A DNA stretch of 42,680 nucleotides from the NCBI RefSeq assembly GCF_008831045.1, contig NZ_WAJS01000025.1, positions 1-42,680 of the forward strand, given 5' to 3'. Position numbers and translations under genes: made by a program. Position 1 is the first letter of the stretch, and the number at the start of each line of letters is the position of its first letter. Source of the stretch: Adlercreutzia muris (lineage in GTDB: Bacteria > Actinomycetota > Coriobacteriia > Coriobacteriales > Eggerthellaceae). Under the pieces are notes generated by a model. The model saw nothing but the letters and a program-made list of their open reading frames with translations, was not told where the DNA came from and ran no database searches. This document shows positions 18,646 to 27,790 of this stretch, one piece after another.

Positions 18646-18676
18646 ACGGGGCCGCTCCGCCGAGGGACGGCCCCGT
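18646..18676 (+). terminator. Candidate terminator of the pan operon
   Basis: 9-bp stem ACGGGGCCG (18646-18654) / CGGCCCCGT (18668-18676) with a 13-base loop. It is followed by TGCCTTCCCC rather than a clean T-run, so it may be a weak terminator. Confidence 0.6.
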
Positions 18677-18703
18677 TGCCTTCCCCTCTCACCTGGCCGT
18701 CCT

Positions 18704-18732
18704 TTGAGCCTGCGGCCGTTCAGTGTTACACT
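18704..18732 (+). promoter_or_regulatory. Promoter of the first kinase/SBP pair
   Basis: TTGAGC (18704-18709), 17 bases and TACACT (18727-18732). This places the start point near 18739 and rules out an apparent upstream TTG start for the kinase. Confidence 0.7.
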
Positions 18733-18772
18733 GTCGTTGGGAAAACGTCATCAGCCGGACAAGAGGATGCTC

Positions 18773-21070
18773 GTGAACCGAGGAAAGTACATCGCCATCG
18801 TGGCCGTAACGGCGCTGCTGATCACGGGGGCCGCCTGCGTGTATCTGGCGCAGCTGTCGGCCACGGTGAGCAACAACCTCATGACCTCGGTGGACGAGAT
18901 TTCCCGCCATGACGTGGAGACCATCGAGGGTGCCTTGGATGACGCCTACGGGCGGTTGGACGCGGTGGTCAAGCGCATGGGGGTCTACGAGGTGCGCGAC
19001 GTGCACGAGGCCCAGGAGCAGCTGAATTTAGAAGCTGCCTCGTCTAATTTGTTCAACGCCCTGTACCTCATCGACGACCAGGGCGTTCTCTACAGCAGCT
19101 CCTATCTCGTGCTGGATGCCGACGAGCACAGCTACGACGAGCTGCTCAGGGGAGAGCGCGGCCATTTCGCCACGCTGTACGACGACGAGATGGGGCGCTT
19201 GGAAACCACCAAGGAGTCGCTCATCTTCGGCGTCGATCTGGACAACCTGCGCATCGGCGAGCACACCTTCGTGGGGCTGCTCGGCCGCAGCGATCTGTCG
19301 GCCATCTCCAACCAACTCGTCATCGAGAGCTTCGGCGACCAGGGCGTTTCCAGCGTGGTGGACGCCGAGGGGTACTACATCGTCAGCGCCAGCCCCGCCA
19401 CCGACCTGGCCGGTCGCGACAACTTCTACGCCATGCTGGAATCCGGCTCCATCGAGGGCGGCGTCACCATCGAGGACGTGCGCCGCAACATCGCCGAGGG
19501 GGCCAGCTTCGTCATCAACTGCACGACCGGGGAAGGGGAGCGGCTCGTCATGTCCTTCGCGCCGGTGGAGGGCACTGCCTGGTCGTTCATCATGGCCGTG
19601 CCCACCGAGGTGTTCGCCCAGCGCTTCGCCCCGTTCATGGCCCTTACGGTGGGCATGATCACGGCCACCCTCGTGGTGGTGGGCATCATGATGGCCCTCA
19701 TCCTGCGCTTCGTGCGCCAATCGGCGCGCGCCCGGGCCGAAGTGGCCGCCCGCACCGAGTTCCTCTCCAACATGAGCCACGAGATCCGCACGCCCTTAAA
19801 CGGCATCATCGGTCTGAACCACCTGATGGAGCGCCATATCGACGACAGGGAGGCCATGGCCGGCTACGTGAGCCGGCTCGGCAAGGCGGCCCAGTACCTG
19901 CTCTCGCTCGTGAACGACATCTTGGACGTGTCGAAGCTGCAGGCGGGGAAGGTGACGCTCGTCCATGAGCCCTTCGACGCGATCGGGATGATCGAGAACG
20001 TGTGCGCCATGCAGCGCGAGCCCGTGGAGGTGCGCGGCATTCGCTTCGAGCGGAATTGCGACGGGGTGAGCCGCCCTTATCTGGTGGGCGACGAGGTGCG
20101 CATCAGCCAGGTGCTCATGAACATCCTGTCCAACGCCGTGAAGTTCACCCCCGAGGGCGGCACCATCACGCTGACGGCGAGCGAGTTCGTGGCCGCGTCG
20201 GGGCGCGAGGCCCAGCTGACCATTGCCGTTGCCGATACCGGCTGCGGCATGACGCCGGAATTCCAGCGGCAGATCTTCGACGTGTTCACCCAGGAGCGCA
20301 ACAGCAACAGCGAGTCCCAGAAGGGCACCGGGCTCGGCATGTCCATCAGCTACCTGCTGGTGCAGCAGATGGGCGGCACCCTGACGGTGGAGAGCACGCT
20401 GGGCGAGGGATCCTGCTTCACGGTGAAGCTGCCCCTGCCCCTGGATCCGGCCCGCTGCGACGACACGGCGGCTGAGGGGGCTGCGGGGCAGGCGGCCGAG
20501 AAGCCTTCTGCGGAGGAAGCGGCCCGCGCGGAGGCGGCGGGCACGGCGGTCGCGGTTGGGAAAGCTACCGCTGGGGGAGCGGATGTCGATTCTGCGAACG
20601 TGAGAGCTGCCGCAGCCGAGGGTGCGGATGCAGCGACAGGCGAGCTGGCGGCCGCCGAGGCGTCTGAGCCGGTCGCGAGCGCGCCGGTGGAGATTCTCGT
20701 GGCCGAGGACAACGAGCTGAACGCCGACATCATCGCGAGCATCCTCACCGAAGAGGGCTTCGCGGTCACGGTGGCCTGCAACGGCGCCGAGGCCGTGGCC
20801 GCCTTCGAGGCGTCGCCGACGGGGCACTTCGCCGCCATCTTCATGGATGCCCAGATGCCGGTTATGGACGGCTACGCGGCGGCCCGGGCCATCCGCGATC
20901 TGCCCCGCGACGATGCGGGCACGGTGCTCATCTTCGCCTGCACCGCCTCCACGTTCGAGGAGGACCGCCGCCGGGCCTTAGATGCGGGCATGGACGATTT
21001 CCTGCCCAAGCCCCTGAACGTGGGGCTCATGCTGCAGAAGTTGGAAGCCGTGCGAAAGGGGCTGTCATGA
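18773..21070 (+). CDS. Membrane hybrid sensor histidine kinase (Cache-like sensor, HisKA, HATPase, receiver)
   Basis: 765 aa from GTG 18773, which has AAGAGG six bases upstream; ATG 18767 overlaps that ribosome site. A membrane helix lies at about 8-28. An extracellular region of about 265 residues resembling a Cache fold follows, then a second helix at about 290-315. HisKA contains FLSNMSHEIRTPLN with His336. HATPase boxes are NILSNAVKFTP, DTGCGMTPEF and GTGLGMSISYL. An Ala/Glu-rich linker (about 565-640) leads to one complete receiver domain with phospho-acceptor Asp692 in FMDAQMPVMDG and Lys in LPKPL. Its stop overlaps the solute-binding lipoprotein start (ATGA). No DNA-binding output is in the protein or next to it. 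Confidence 0.92.
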   Translation: MNRGKYIAIVAVTALLITGAACVYLAQLSATVSNNLMTSVDEISRHDVETIEGALDDAYGRLDAVVKRMGVYEVRDVHEAQEQLNLEAASSNLFNALYLIDDQGVLYSSSYLVLDADEHSYDELLRGERGHFATLYDDEMGRLETTKESLIFGVDLDNLRIGEHTFVGLLGRSDLSAISNQLVIESFGDQGVSSVVDAEGYYIVSASPATDLAGRDNFYAMLESGSIEGGVTIEDVRRNIAEGASFVINCTTGEGERLVMSFAPVEGTAWSFIMAVPTEVFAQRFAPFMALTVGMITATLVVVGIMMALILRFVRQSARARAEVAARTEFLSNMSHEIRTPLNGIIGLNHLMERHIDDREAMAGYVSRLGKAAQYLLSLVNDILDVSKLQAGKVTLVHEPFDAIGMIENVCAMQREPVEVRGIRFERNCDGVSRPYLVGDEVRISQVLMNILSNAVKFTPEGGTITLTASEFVAASGREAQLTIAVADTGCGMTPEFQRQIFDVFTQERNSNSESQKGTGLGMSISYLLVQQMGGTLTVESTLGEGSCFTVKLPLPLDPARCDDTAAEGAAGQAAEKPSAEEAARAEAAGTAVAVGKATAGGADVDSANVRAAAAEGADAATGELAAAEASEPVASAPVEILVAEDNELNADIIASILTEEGFAVTVACNGAEAVAAFEASPTGHFAAIFMDAQMPVMDGYAAARAIRDLPRDDAGTVLIFACTASTFEEDRRRALDAGMDDFLPKPLNVGLMLQKLEAVRKGLS

Positions 21071-22425
21071 GCGAGACGGGCCGCCGAGTCCACTGGACGG
21101 ATCGTTTCCTGACCCGGCGCGGTTTCATGGCCGCAACGGCGCTGGGGGCCTGCGCCGCGGCGGGGCTGCATGCCTGCGCACCATCGAGGGAAGAGCCCGT
21201 GCACCTCGTGGTGAAGGTGCCGCGCACCGGTCACAGCGTGGTGTTCGACGAGAGCATCACCCAGGTTGAGACCGTCATCGAGGCCATGGCCGACGACTTC
21301 GCCGCCACCTACGAGGCCCGGCCCGTGGAGGTGGAGGTCATCGTATTCGAGCAGAACCAGTACGACGAGGCTGTGACCGACTCCTTCGATACCGACAAGG
21401 CACCCGACGTGCTCTACGGCGACTACTTCAACACGTCCACCTATGTTCACACCGGGCGCGTGGTGCCGCTGGACGACATCATCGCGCCCGACCTGCGTGC
21501 CGATGTGTCCGATTACCTGTGGGACGCCAGCACGGTGGAGGGCCGCGTGTACCTGATGCCCTATCTGGCGCGGCAGAACGTGCTCGGCTACAGCAAGGAA
21601 CTGTTTCGCCGGGCGGGTCTGGACCGCTTCATCGCCGAGGGGCGCATCGCCGCTTGGTCGCTGGATGAGTGGACCCATATCCTGGATACCCTGGCCGCCG
21701 AGCTGCCCCGGGGCACCTTCCCGCTGATGATGTACGCCGCCTCGCCCCAGGGCGACACCCATATCATGACGCTGCTGCGCTCGGCGGGCTCGTCCTTCTA
21801 CGACGAGACGGGGCATTTCGCCCTCTCGCGGCCCGAGGGGGTGGCGGCTCTGCGCTGGATTCAGGAGGGGGTGGGCCGCGGGTGGTTCCCGCCCCACGCC
21901 GAGAACCTGGAGATCGAGGACTGCTCCAGCCTGTTTCGCGCCGGCCAGCTGGCCATCTACATGGTGAACAACGCCTCCATCACCCGCTATGGCGACACGG
22001 TGGGGCTCGTGAACTTCCCCGGGCCCGACGAGGACGGCTGCGCCACCACCTTCGTCTCGGGTTTCCAGGTGTTCGACAACGGCGATGAGACGTCCGTGCA
22101 GGTGGCGAAGGACTTCATCTCCTTCGTCTACGGCAGCGATCGCTGGCTCGACTTCGCCGCCGGGGCCCTGCCGGCATCGAACCGTGTGGCCGAGCGCTAC
22201 GGCGACGCCATTCCCGCCTACGACCTGTTCGTCGGCAACATCGGCAACGTGGTGGACTTCACCGGCGAGACCCCCGACACCCTGGCCGTGCGCGAGGCCT
22301 TCCACCTTTGCATCCGCGATTTGCTCATGGGCAAGGTATCGCCCGAAGAGTGCGCCGCCGCCCTCGATGAGCGCTGCAACGCCGCCATCGACGAGGGCTG
22401 GGCCCAAAGCCGGTTGCACGAGTAG
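21067..22425 (+). CDS. Extracellular solute-binding lipoprotein (family 1), partner of hybrid kinase
   Basis: 452 aa. A twin-arginine signal TRRGFMAAT is followed by a hydrophobic stretch and the lipobox-like LHAC (Cys about 37), so it is probably exported folded and anchored as a lipoprotein. The mature part has the family 1 (UgpB/MalE-like) periplasmic-binding fold: APDVLYGDYF, GRVYLMPYLARQNVLGYSKELF, and W/Y-rich sugar-site regions. It starts inside the kinase stop codon (ATGA), implying translational coupling. No ABC permease or ATPase is nearby. Presenting a ligand to the kinase sensor is the simplest reading; ligand unknown, and carbohydrate is only a family-based guess. Confidence 0.88.
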   Translation: MSETGRRVHWTDRFLTRRGFMAATALGACAAAGLHACAPSREEPVHLVVKVPRTGHSVVFDESITQVETVIEAMADDFAATYEARPVEVEVIVFEQNQYDEAVTDSFDTDKAPDVLYGDYFNTSTYVHTGRVVPLDDIIAPDLRADVSDYLWDASTVEGRVYLMPYLARQNVLGYSKELFRRAGLDRFIAEGRIAAWSLDEWTHILDTLAAELPRGTFPLMMYAASPQGDTHIMTLLRSAGSSFYDETGHFALSRPEGVAALRWIQEGVGRGWFPPHAENLEIEDCSSLFRAGQLAIYMVNNASITRYGDTVGLVNFPGPDEDGCATTFVSGFQVFDNGDETSVQVAKDFISFVYGSDRWLDFAAGALPASNRVAERYGDAIPAYDLFVGNIGNVVDFTGETPDTLAVREAFHLCIRDLLMGKVSPEECAAALDERCNAAIDEGWAQSRLHE

Positions 22426-22565
22426 GGGAGCGGGGCGCGGCCCGGGCGCGGGTCCCGCTCGTCCTCCGTCGTTCGCGGGGATTGGGCGAATCGCGGGGTG
22501 GGGGTGGCCTCGTTCGTATACAATGGGAGGCGACTGGTACCTGATCGAGTAGGACTCTCATTTTC

Positions 22566-23783
22566 ATGACTGATTCTGATGCATTGAACGACGCCGCACC
22601 CGAGGCGGCGTGCGCGGCCGATGCCCCTGCGGCCGCCGCGGCCCCCTTCGCCTCGGTGGCCGTCATCGGCTTGGGGCTCATCGGGGCCTCGCTGGCCGCG
22701 GCTTTAGCCGACAAGATGCCCTCTGTGCGCGTCTTCGGGGTGGATACCGACCCAGCTGCCTGCGCCACCGCCGTGGAGCGCGGCTGGTGCGCGGAGGCCG
22801 GCGGTCCCGACGACGCGGCCTTCCGCGCCTTCGTCGAGGGCCCCTGCGAGCTTGTGGTCATCGCCACGCCCGTGGCGGCGGTGGACGACTACCTCACCCG
22901 CCTGCGCGACTGGGGCTATACGGGGCTCGTCACCGACACCATCTCCACCAAGGGCCACATCCTGGCCGCCGCCGAGGAACTTCTGCCCGCGCCTGCGCGC
23001 TACGTGCCGGGGCACCCCATGGCCGGCTCCGAGCAGAGCGGCATCGCCGGGGCCCGCGCCGATCTGTTCGAAGGCGCGAACTGGATCCTCTGCCCCGACG
23101 AGCGCACCGCCCCCGAGGACTTCCAGCACCTTCACGAGTTCGTGTGCGGTCTGGAGGCCCGCGTGGTGTCGCTGCGCCGCGAGGAGCACGACGCGGCTGT
23201 GGCCATCGTGAGCCATGTGCCCCACATGGTGGCCTCCTCGCTCATGCAGCTGGCCAGCGCGCACGCCGACGACACCGGCTCCATCATGCGCCTGGCCGCC
23301 GGCGGTTTCAAGGACACCACGCGCATCGCCGCCGGGTCCCCGAAGCTGTGGTGCGGCATCGCCTTCGACAACGCCGAGGCGCTGCGCGACGGCCTGGCCG
23401 AGATGGCTGCCATCATCGGCTCGTTCGCCGACGCCCTGGCCGCGGGCGACCGCGACACCTTCACGCGCCTGCTCGCCGAGGCCGCCGAGGCTCGCCGCGC
23501 CCTGCCCGCCGCCTGGGTGCCTTCCACCGAGAAGCTCCTGGAGGTGCGCATCCCCATGGTGAACCGCACCGGCGTGGTGGCCGAGGTGTGCACCATCGCC
23601 TCGTCGGTGGGCTGCAATATACAATCCATTGACATCGACCATATTAGCGAGGGCAACGCCGTGCTCTCCCTCATCCTGACCGATGAGGGCGATATCGGCC
23701 AGCTGTCGCTGCAGCTGATCAACGCCGGTTTCTCCGTATCGTTCAGTCCCCTTATGCCGAAGGAGTACGCTCATGTCGACTGA
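22566..23783 (+). CDS. tyrA: Prephenate dehydrogenase with ACT domain
   Basis: Oxidatively decarboxylates prephenate to 4-hydroxyphenylpyruvate with NAD(P)+ for tyrosine synthesis. 405 aa. An Ala-rich N-terminal extension (about 30 residues) precedes the Rossmann motif VAVIGLGLIGASLA. Conserved PGHPMAGSEQSG and SHVPHMVASSL are in the catalytic region. The C-terminal 75 residues (VRIPMVNRTGVVAEVCTIA...) form an ACT domain, usually the site of tyrosine feedback. TACAAT at 22519-22524 is a likely -10 box. The gene overlaps aroA by 11 bases. Confidence 0.93.
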   Translation: MTDSDALNDAAPEAACAADAPAAAAAPFASVAVIGLGLIGASLAAALADKMPSVRVFGVDTDPAACATAVERGWCAEAGGPDDAAFRAFVEGPCELVVIATPVAAVDDYLTRLRDWGYTGLVTDTISTKGHILAAAEELLPAPARYVPGHPMAGSEQSGIAGARADLFEGANWILCPDERTAPEDFQHLHEFVCGLEARVVSLRREEHDAAVAIVSHVPHMVASSLMQLASAHADDTGSIMRLAAGGFKDTTRIAAGSPKLWCGIAFDNAEALRDGLAEMAAIIGSFADALAAGDRDTFTRLLAEAAEARRALPAAWVPSTEKLLEVRIPMVNRTGVVAEVCTIASSVGCNIQSIDIDHISEGNAVLSLILTDEGDIGQLSLQLINAGFSVSFSPLMPKEYAHVD

Positions 23784-25107
23784 GAACCTGCCTCCCTATA
23801 CCACCATCGAGCCTCTGGGCGGCGTGCTCTCAGGCGCCTGCCGAGTGCCCGGCGACAAGTCCATCTCGCACCGCGCGGTGCTCTTCTCGGCCATGGCCGA
23901 GGGCACCTCGCATCTTGAGGGCGTGCTGGATTCGGAAGACGTGCGCGCCTCCATCCGCGCCGTGGAGGCCCTGGGCGCCACGGTGGAACTGCGCGCCCAG
24001 GCCGACGGCACGCTCGCCGGCACGGTGGCCGGCTGGGGCGCGGAAGGCCCGAGCCAGCCCGACGCGCCCATCGACTGCGGCAACTCCGGCACCACCGCCC
24101 GTCTGCTCATGGGTGTTGTGGCGCCGTGGGACATCGCCGTTGCCATCACCGGCGACGCCAGCCTGCAGAAGCGCCCCATGCGCCGCATTGTGGCCCCGCT
24201 TGCGAAGATGGGCGCCACCTTCGAGCCGGAATCCCCCGAGCACCTGCCCATCACGGTGCACGGCACCCGCCGTCTGCGCGCCATCGAGTACGCGAGCCCC
24301 ATGGCCTCGGCCCAGCTGAAGACCGCCGTGCTTCTGGCCGGCACCTTCGCCGAGGGTGCCACCACGGTGACCGAGCCCGCGCCCTCGCGCAACCACACCG
24401 AGCTCATGCTGCCCGAGTTCAACGTACCCACCACGGCCGGCACCCGCGTGGCCGGCGTGGAGGGTCCCGCCGAGATGCTCGCCTCCGACGTGGTGGTGCC
24501 CGGCGACCCCTCCTCGGCCGCCTTCATCGCCGCCGCGGCCCTGCTCACGCCCGGCAGCTCCGTCGCCATCGAGAACGTGTCGCTGAACCCGGCCCGCATC
24601 GGATTTGTGCGCACCCTGGAGCGCATGGGTGCCGACATCGAGGAGACTTACGGCGGCGCCGAGGGCAAGGAGCCCCGCGGCACCCTGCGCGTGCGATTCA
24701 CCCCGACCCTGCGCGGCTGCGAGGTGCCCTCCCAGCACATCGCCTCGGTCATCGACGAGATTCCCGTGCTGGCCCTGGTGGCGGCCCATGCCCGCGGCAT
24801 CACGGTGTTCCACGAGGTGGGCGAGCTGCGCGTGAAGGAATCCGACCGCCTGGCCGCCATCATCGAGGGCCTGGCCCAGCTGGGCGTGGACGCCTGGGAG
24901 GAGGGGGACGACCTGCTCATCGAGGGCAACCCCGACCTCACCGTGCCCGAGGGCCTCGTGTTCAACTCCCACGGCGACCACCGCCTGGCCATGACCTGGG
25001 CGCTCGTGGGCGCCTGCGGGTCGGTGCCCGTGAATGTGACCGATTTCACCTGTGTGGCCGTAAGCTACCCCGATTTCCTCACCGACCTGAAGGAGCTGGT
25101 GCGCTAA
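23773..25107 (+). CDS. aroA: 3-phosphoshikimate 1-carboxyvinyltransferase (EPSP synthase)
   Basis: Sixth step of the shikimate pathway: joins PEP to shikimate 3-phosphate. 444 aa. Motifs: PGDKSISHRAVL (shikimate phosphate site), DCGNSGTTARLLMG, RPMRRI, LKTAVLLAG, VKESDRLAAI and NSHGDHRLAMTWAL near the C terminus. ATG 23773 lies inside the end of tyrA, and the TAA stop overlaps the cmk start codon by one base, so tyrA-aroA-cmk form a translationally coupled block. Confidence 0.96.
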   Translation: MSTENLPPYTTIEPLGGVLSGACRVPGDKSISHRAVLFSAMAEGTSHLEGVLDSEDVRASIRAVEALGATVELRAQADGTLAGTVAGWGAEGPSQPDAPIDCGNSGTTARLLMGVVAPWDIAVAITGDASLQKRPMRRIVAPLAKMGATFEPESPEHLPITVHGTRRLRAIEYASPMASAQLKTAVLLAGTFAEGATTVTEPAPSRNHTELMLPEFNVPTTAGTRVAGVEGPAEMLASDVVVPGDPSSAAFIAAAALLTPGSSVAIENVSLNPARIGFVRTLERMGADIEETYGGAEGKEPRGTLRVRFTPTLRGCEVPSQHIASVIDEIPVLALVAAHARGITVFHEVGELRVKESDRLAAIIEGLAQLGVDAWEEGDDLLIEGNPDLTVPEGLVFNSHGDHRLAMTWALVGACGSVPVNVTDFTCVAVSYPDFLTDLKELVR

Positions 25108-25778
25108 TGATCGTCGCCATCGATGGGCCCTCCGGGGCCGGCAAGTCCACCGTGGCCAAGGCCGTGGCCAAAGAGCTCGGTTTCTCCTGCCTGGATACGG
25201 GCGCGATGTACCGCGCCATCGCCTGGCAGGCGCTGCAGAACGGCGTCTCCCTCGACGACGAGGCGGCCCTGGGCGAGATCGCCCGCACCTACGAGATCGC
25301 CTTCGGCCACGTGGAAGGCGACCCGGTGCCCAAGCGCGTGTTCATCGGCGATGCGGAAGTGACCGACGCCATCCGCACGGCCGAGATCGATCGCGCCGTG
25401 AGCCCCACCTCGGCTGCCCCCTCGGTGCGCGCCGCCCTGCTCGACCAGCAGCGCCGCATCGGCAACGGCGGCGATTATGTGGTGGAGGGCCGCGACATCG
25501 GCACCGTGGTGTTCCCCGATGCGGCCGTGAAGGTGTTCCTTACCGCATCGGACGAGGAGCGGGCCCACCGCCGCGTGCGCCAGAACGTGGACCGCGGCAT
25601 CGGCTCCATCGACTACGAGGAGGTGCTGGCCGACCTGCGTCGCCGCGATGCGGCCGACTCCTCCCGGGCCACCGCGCCCCTGCGCGCTGCTGAAGACGCC
25701 GTGCAGATCGACTCCACGAGCCACTACATCGAGGAGGTCATCGACCAGATCTGCACGCTGGCGCGGGAGAAGATGTAG
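25107..25778 (+). CDS. cmk: Cytidylate kinase
   Basis: Phosphorylates CMP/dCMP to the diphosphates with ATP. 223 aa, normal. P-loop GPSGAGKST (7-15), DTGAMYRAI, the CMP-binding insert, VVEGRDIGTVVFPDA, and Arg-rich RRRDAADSSRATAPL. ATG 25107 shares its A with the aroA stop codon. The aroA-cmk-(plsC)-ispH-der order is common in Gram-positive bacteria (general knowledge). Confidence 0.96.
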   Translation: MIVAIDGPSGAGKSTVAKAVAKELGFSCLDTGAMYRAIAWQALQNGVSLDDEAALGEIARTYEIAFGHVEGDPVPKRVFIGDAEVTDAIRTAEIDRAVSPTSAAPSVRAALLDQQRRIGNGGDYVVEGRDIGTVVFPDAAVKVFLTASDEERAHRRVRQNVDRGIGSIDYEEVLADLRRRDAADSSRATAPLRAAEDAVQIDSTSHYIEEVIDQICTLAREKM

Positions 25779-25833
25779 GAGCGGCTCCCCGCCGGTCGGA
25801 GTTGCCGGGCCAGTTTGAGCGAGGCAAAGCGAA

Positions 25834-25949
25834 GCGGAAGCGCGGGGTGCCTTGACCGAGCGAGTTCCGCAGCGACTGAAACAGGACTTAACGTCCTGTT
25901 TCACAAAGCGAGGACTGTCTGAGCGAATCAAGGTACCGCGTGGTTCCGC
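25834..25949 (-). repeat. Palindromic dispersed element, copy B
   Basis: In the cmk-plsC gap. The core (25856-25927) is in reverse orientation to copy A: CCGAGCGAGTTCCGCAGCGA, a perfect 11-bp hairpin (25877-25887 / 25893-25903, loop TTAAC), then AGCGAGGACTGTCTGAGCGA. Arms 25834-25855 and 25928-25949 are inverted repeats matching at about 17 of 22 positions, starting from CCTTGA/TCAAGG next to the core. Confidence 0.9.
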
Positions 25950-25993
25950 CCGCGAGGAGATGCAGCGGAAGATAAGCATTGGAATGGAGCTTT

Positions 25994-26908
25994 ATGGGTC
26001 TCTTTCTGAAATACTCCGAGATGTGGGACATGGACCTGGGCGGCCGCGACCGCTCCCATGAGATTCCCCACTGGTTCGGCAACCTCGTCTACGTGGTCGT
26101 GGGCGCCGTGTGCAAGCTGCTGTTCCGCTACCGCGTGGACAATCGCCAAAAGCTGCGGGCGTTCCAAGGGGCCTCCGGAGCGCTGGTCGTCTGCAACCAC
26201 ACGTCGTTCTTCGATGTGGTGTTCATGTACCTGGCCGCGCGGCCGAAGCAGTGGGTGCGCCTCATGGGCCGCGATACGCTGTTCGGCAACGCCGGCGGCC
26301 TGCTCGGCCAGATTCTCTCGCGGGTGGGCGCCTTCCCCGTGAAGCGCGACACGGCCGACATGACTTCCATCAAGCGGGCCGTACGCATGCTGAAGAACGA
26401 CGAGCTCGTGGGCATTCTGCCCGAGGGCACCCGTCGCGGCAAGACCGATCGGGTGGCCTCCATCCACGCTGGGGTCTCGGTTATCGCCCGCATGGCGAAG
26501 GTGCCCATCCTGCCCATGACCGTGCGCGGCGTGGAGAAGATCAAGAACAAGGGGGAGCGCGTGCGCTTCCCGAAGGTGACCGTGGACTACGGCGACCCCA
26601 TCCTGGTGTCGGACTTCGACTTCCTGCCCAAGGAGGAGCGCGTGGAGGCCTGTACCTGGTACGCCATGCGCGAGAGCTTCGCCCTGTTCTACCGCGTGCC
26701 TGCCGAAGACGTGGACATGGTGGCCCTGTTCCCCGAGACCCGCGACTACGCGCCGGTGTTCGCCGAGCACCCCATCCCGCACCACACGAGCGACGAGCTG
26801 GCCTGCGCCGCCCGCGCTGTCCGCGCCGAGAAAGAGGCCAAAGCCGCTGCCAAGGCCGCGACGGCCGCCGCCAGGGCCGAGGGTGCCGAGGAAGGCGAGG
26901 GGGAGTAG
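25994..26908 (+). CDS. plsC: 1-acyl-sn-glycerol-3-phosphate acyltransferase
   Basis: Acylates lysophosphatidic acid to phosphatidic acid at the membrane. 304 aa from ATG 25994, which has TGGAG close upstream; an in-frame TTG five codons earlier is possible. A hydrophobic helix lies at about 28-45. HX4D motif NHTSFFD (catalytic His and Asp), GAFPVKRD, and LPEGTRRGK (phosphate-binding) are all present. The last 40 residues are Ala/Lys/Glu-rich, probably a helical tail. plsY and gpsA, the earlier steps of the same pathway, are 4 kb downstream in the same run. Confidence 0.92.
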   Translation: MGLFLKYSEMWDMDLGGRDRSHEIPHWFGNLVYVVVGAVCKLLFRYRVDNRQKLRAFQGASGALVVCNHTSFFDVVFMYLAARPKQWVRLMGRDTLFGNAGGLLGQILSRVGAFPVKRDTADMTSIKRAVRMLKNDELVGILPEGTRRGKTDRVASIHAGVSVIARMAKVPILPMTVRGVEKIKNKGERVRFPKVTVDYGDPILVSDFDFLPKEERVEACTWYAMRESFALFYRVPAEDVDMVALFPETRDYAPVFAEHPIPHHTSDELACAARAVRAEKEAKAAAKAATAAARAEGAEEGEGE

Positions 26909-26910
26909 CC

Positions 26911-27783
26911 ATGGAAGTGATTCGCGCGAAACGGGCTGGGGCCTGCTACGGCGTGCAACGGGCCCTGGACATGGCCGCCGAGGTGATCGAGGCGGGCGGG
27001 CGCGCCTATACCTTGGGGCCGCTCATCCACAACCCCCAGGTGGTGGACGAGTTGGCGGCCCGGGGCGCTGCGGCCGTGGCGTCGGTGGAGGACATTCCCG
27101 CCGCGGCCAGAACCGATGCCGCGGCCGCTGACGAGGCACCGGCCGTGGTCATTCGCTCCCACGGGGTGACGCCCGAGGTGCTGGGGGCCGTGGTGGAACG
27201 CGGCTTTTCCGTGGTGGACGCCACCTGCCCCCATGTGTCCCGCGCCCAGGCCGCCGCGGCCGAGCTGGCCCGGGAGGGCTGCCGCGTGGTGGTGCTCGGC
27301 GAGGCAGGGCACCCCGAGGTGGAGGGGCTCACCGCCTGGGCCCGCCAGGCCGGCGGCAAGGTGGATGTGGTGGCCGGCCCCGGCGAGATTCCCGCGGGGC
27401 TCTACGATCCGGTGGGCGTGGTGGCCCAGACCACCCAGCGCAAGGAGAACCTGGAAGCGGTGGTGGCCGCCCTGCGCGAGCAGGGGCTCGACCCCATCGT
27501 AAAGAACACCATCTGCTCGGCCACGCGTCAGCGCCAGGAGGCCGCCGCCGATCTGGCCTCGGCGGTGGACGCCATGGTGGTCATCGGCGGCCGCAACTCG
27601 TCGAATACCACGCGCCTGGCCGAGGTCTGCGCTCTTACCTGCCCGCGCACCTTCCATATCGAGTCGGTCGACGAGTTGGAAGCGACGGCCTTCGCCGGCT
27701 GCCGCCGCATCGGCGTCACGGCCGGCGCCTCCACGCCCGAGAACCAGATCGCCTCCGTGGAGGCCTTCTTGAAGACTCTGTAG
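26911..27783 (+). CDS. ispH: 4-hydroxy-3-methylbut-2-enyl diphosphate reductase
   Basis: Last step of the MEP isoprenoid pathway, making IPP and DMAPP with a [4Fe-4S] cluster. 290 aa. The three cluster cysteines are Cys12 (GACYGVQRAL), Cys106 (DATCPHVSRAQ) and Cys202 (NTICSATRQRQE). HNPQVVDEL, SHGVTPEV, GHPEVEGL and the catalytic TTQRKEN region are seen. The ATG at 26911 is 3 bases after the plsC stop; the preceding GGGGGAG serves as ribosome site. Confidence 0.97.
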   Translation: MEVIRAKRAGACYGVQRALDMAAEVIEAGGRAYTLGPLIHNPQVVDELAARGAAAVASVEDIPAAARTDAAAADEAPAVVIRSHGVTPEVLGAVVERGFSVVDATCPHVSRAQAAAAELAREGCRVVVLGEAGHPEVEGLTAWARQAGGKVDVVAGPGEIPAGLYDPVGVVAQTTQRKENLEAVVAALREQGLDPIVKNTICSATRQRQEAAADLASAVDAMVVIGGRNSSNTTRLAEVCALTCPRTFHIESVDELEATAFAGCRRIGVTAGASTPENQIASVEAFLKTL

Positions 27784-27790
27784 GCAGCCA

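Noticed and set aside
22430-22475. Terminator after the first solute-binding protein
   Set aside because: GAGCGGG/CCCGCTC can pair around a GC-rich loop, but no T-run follows.
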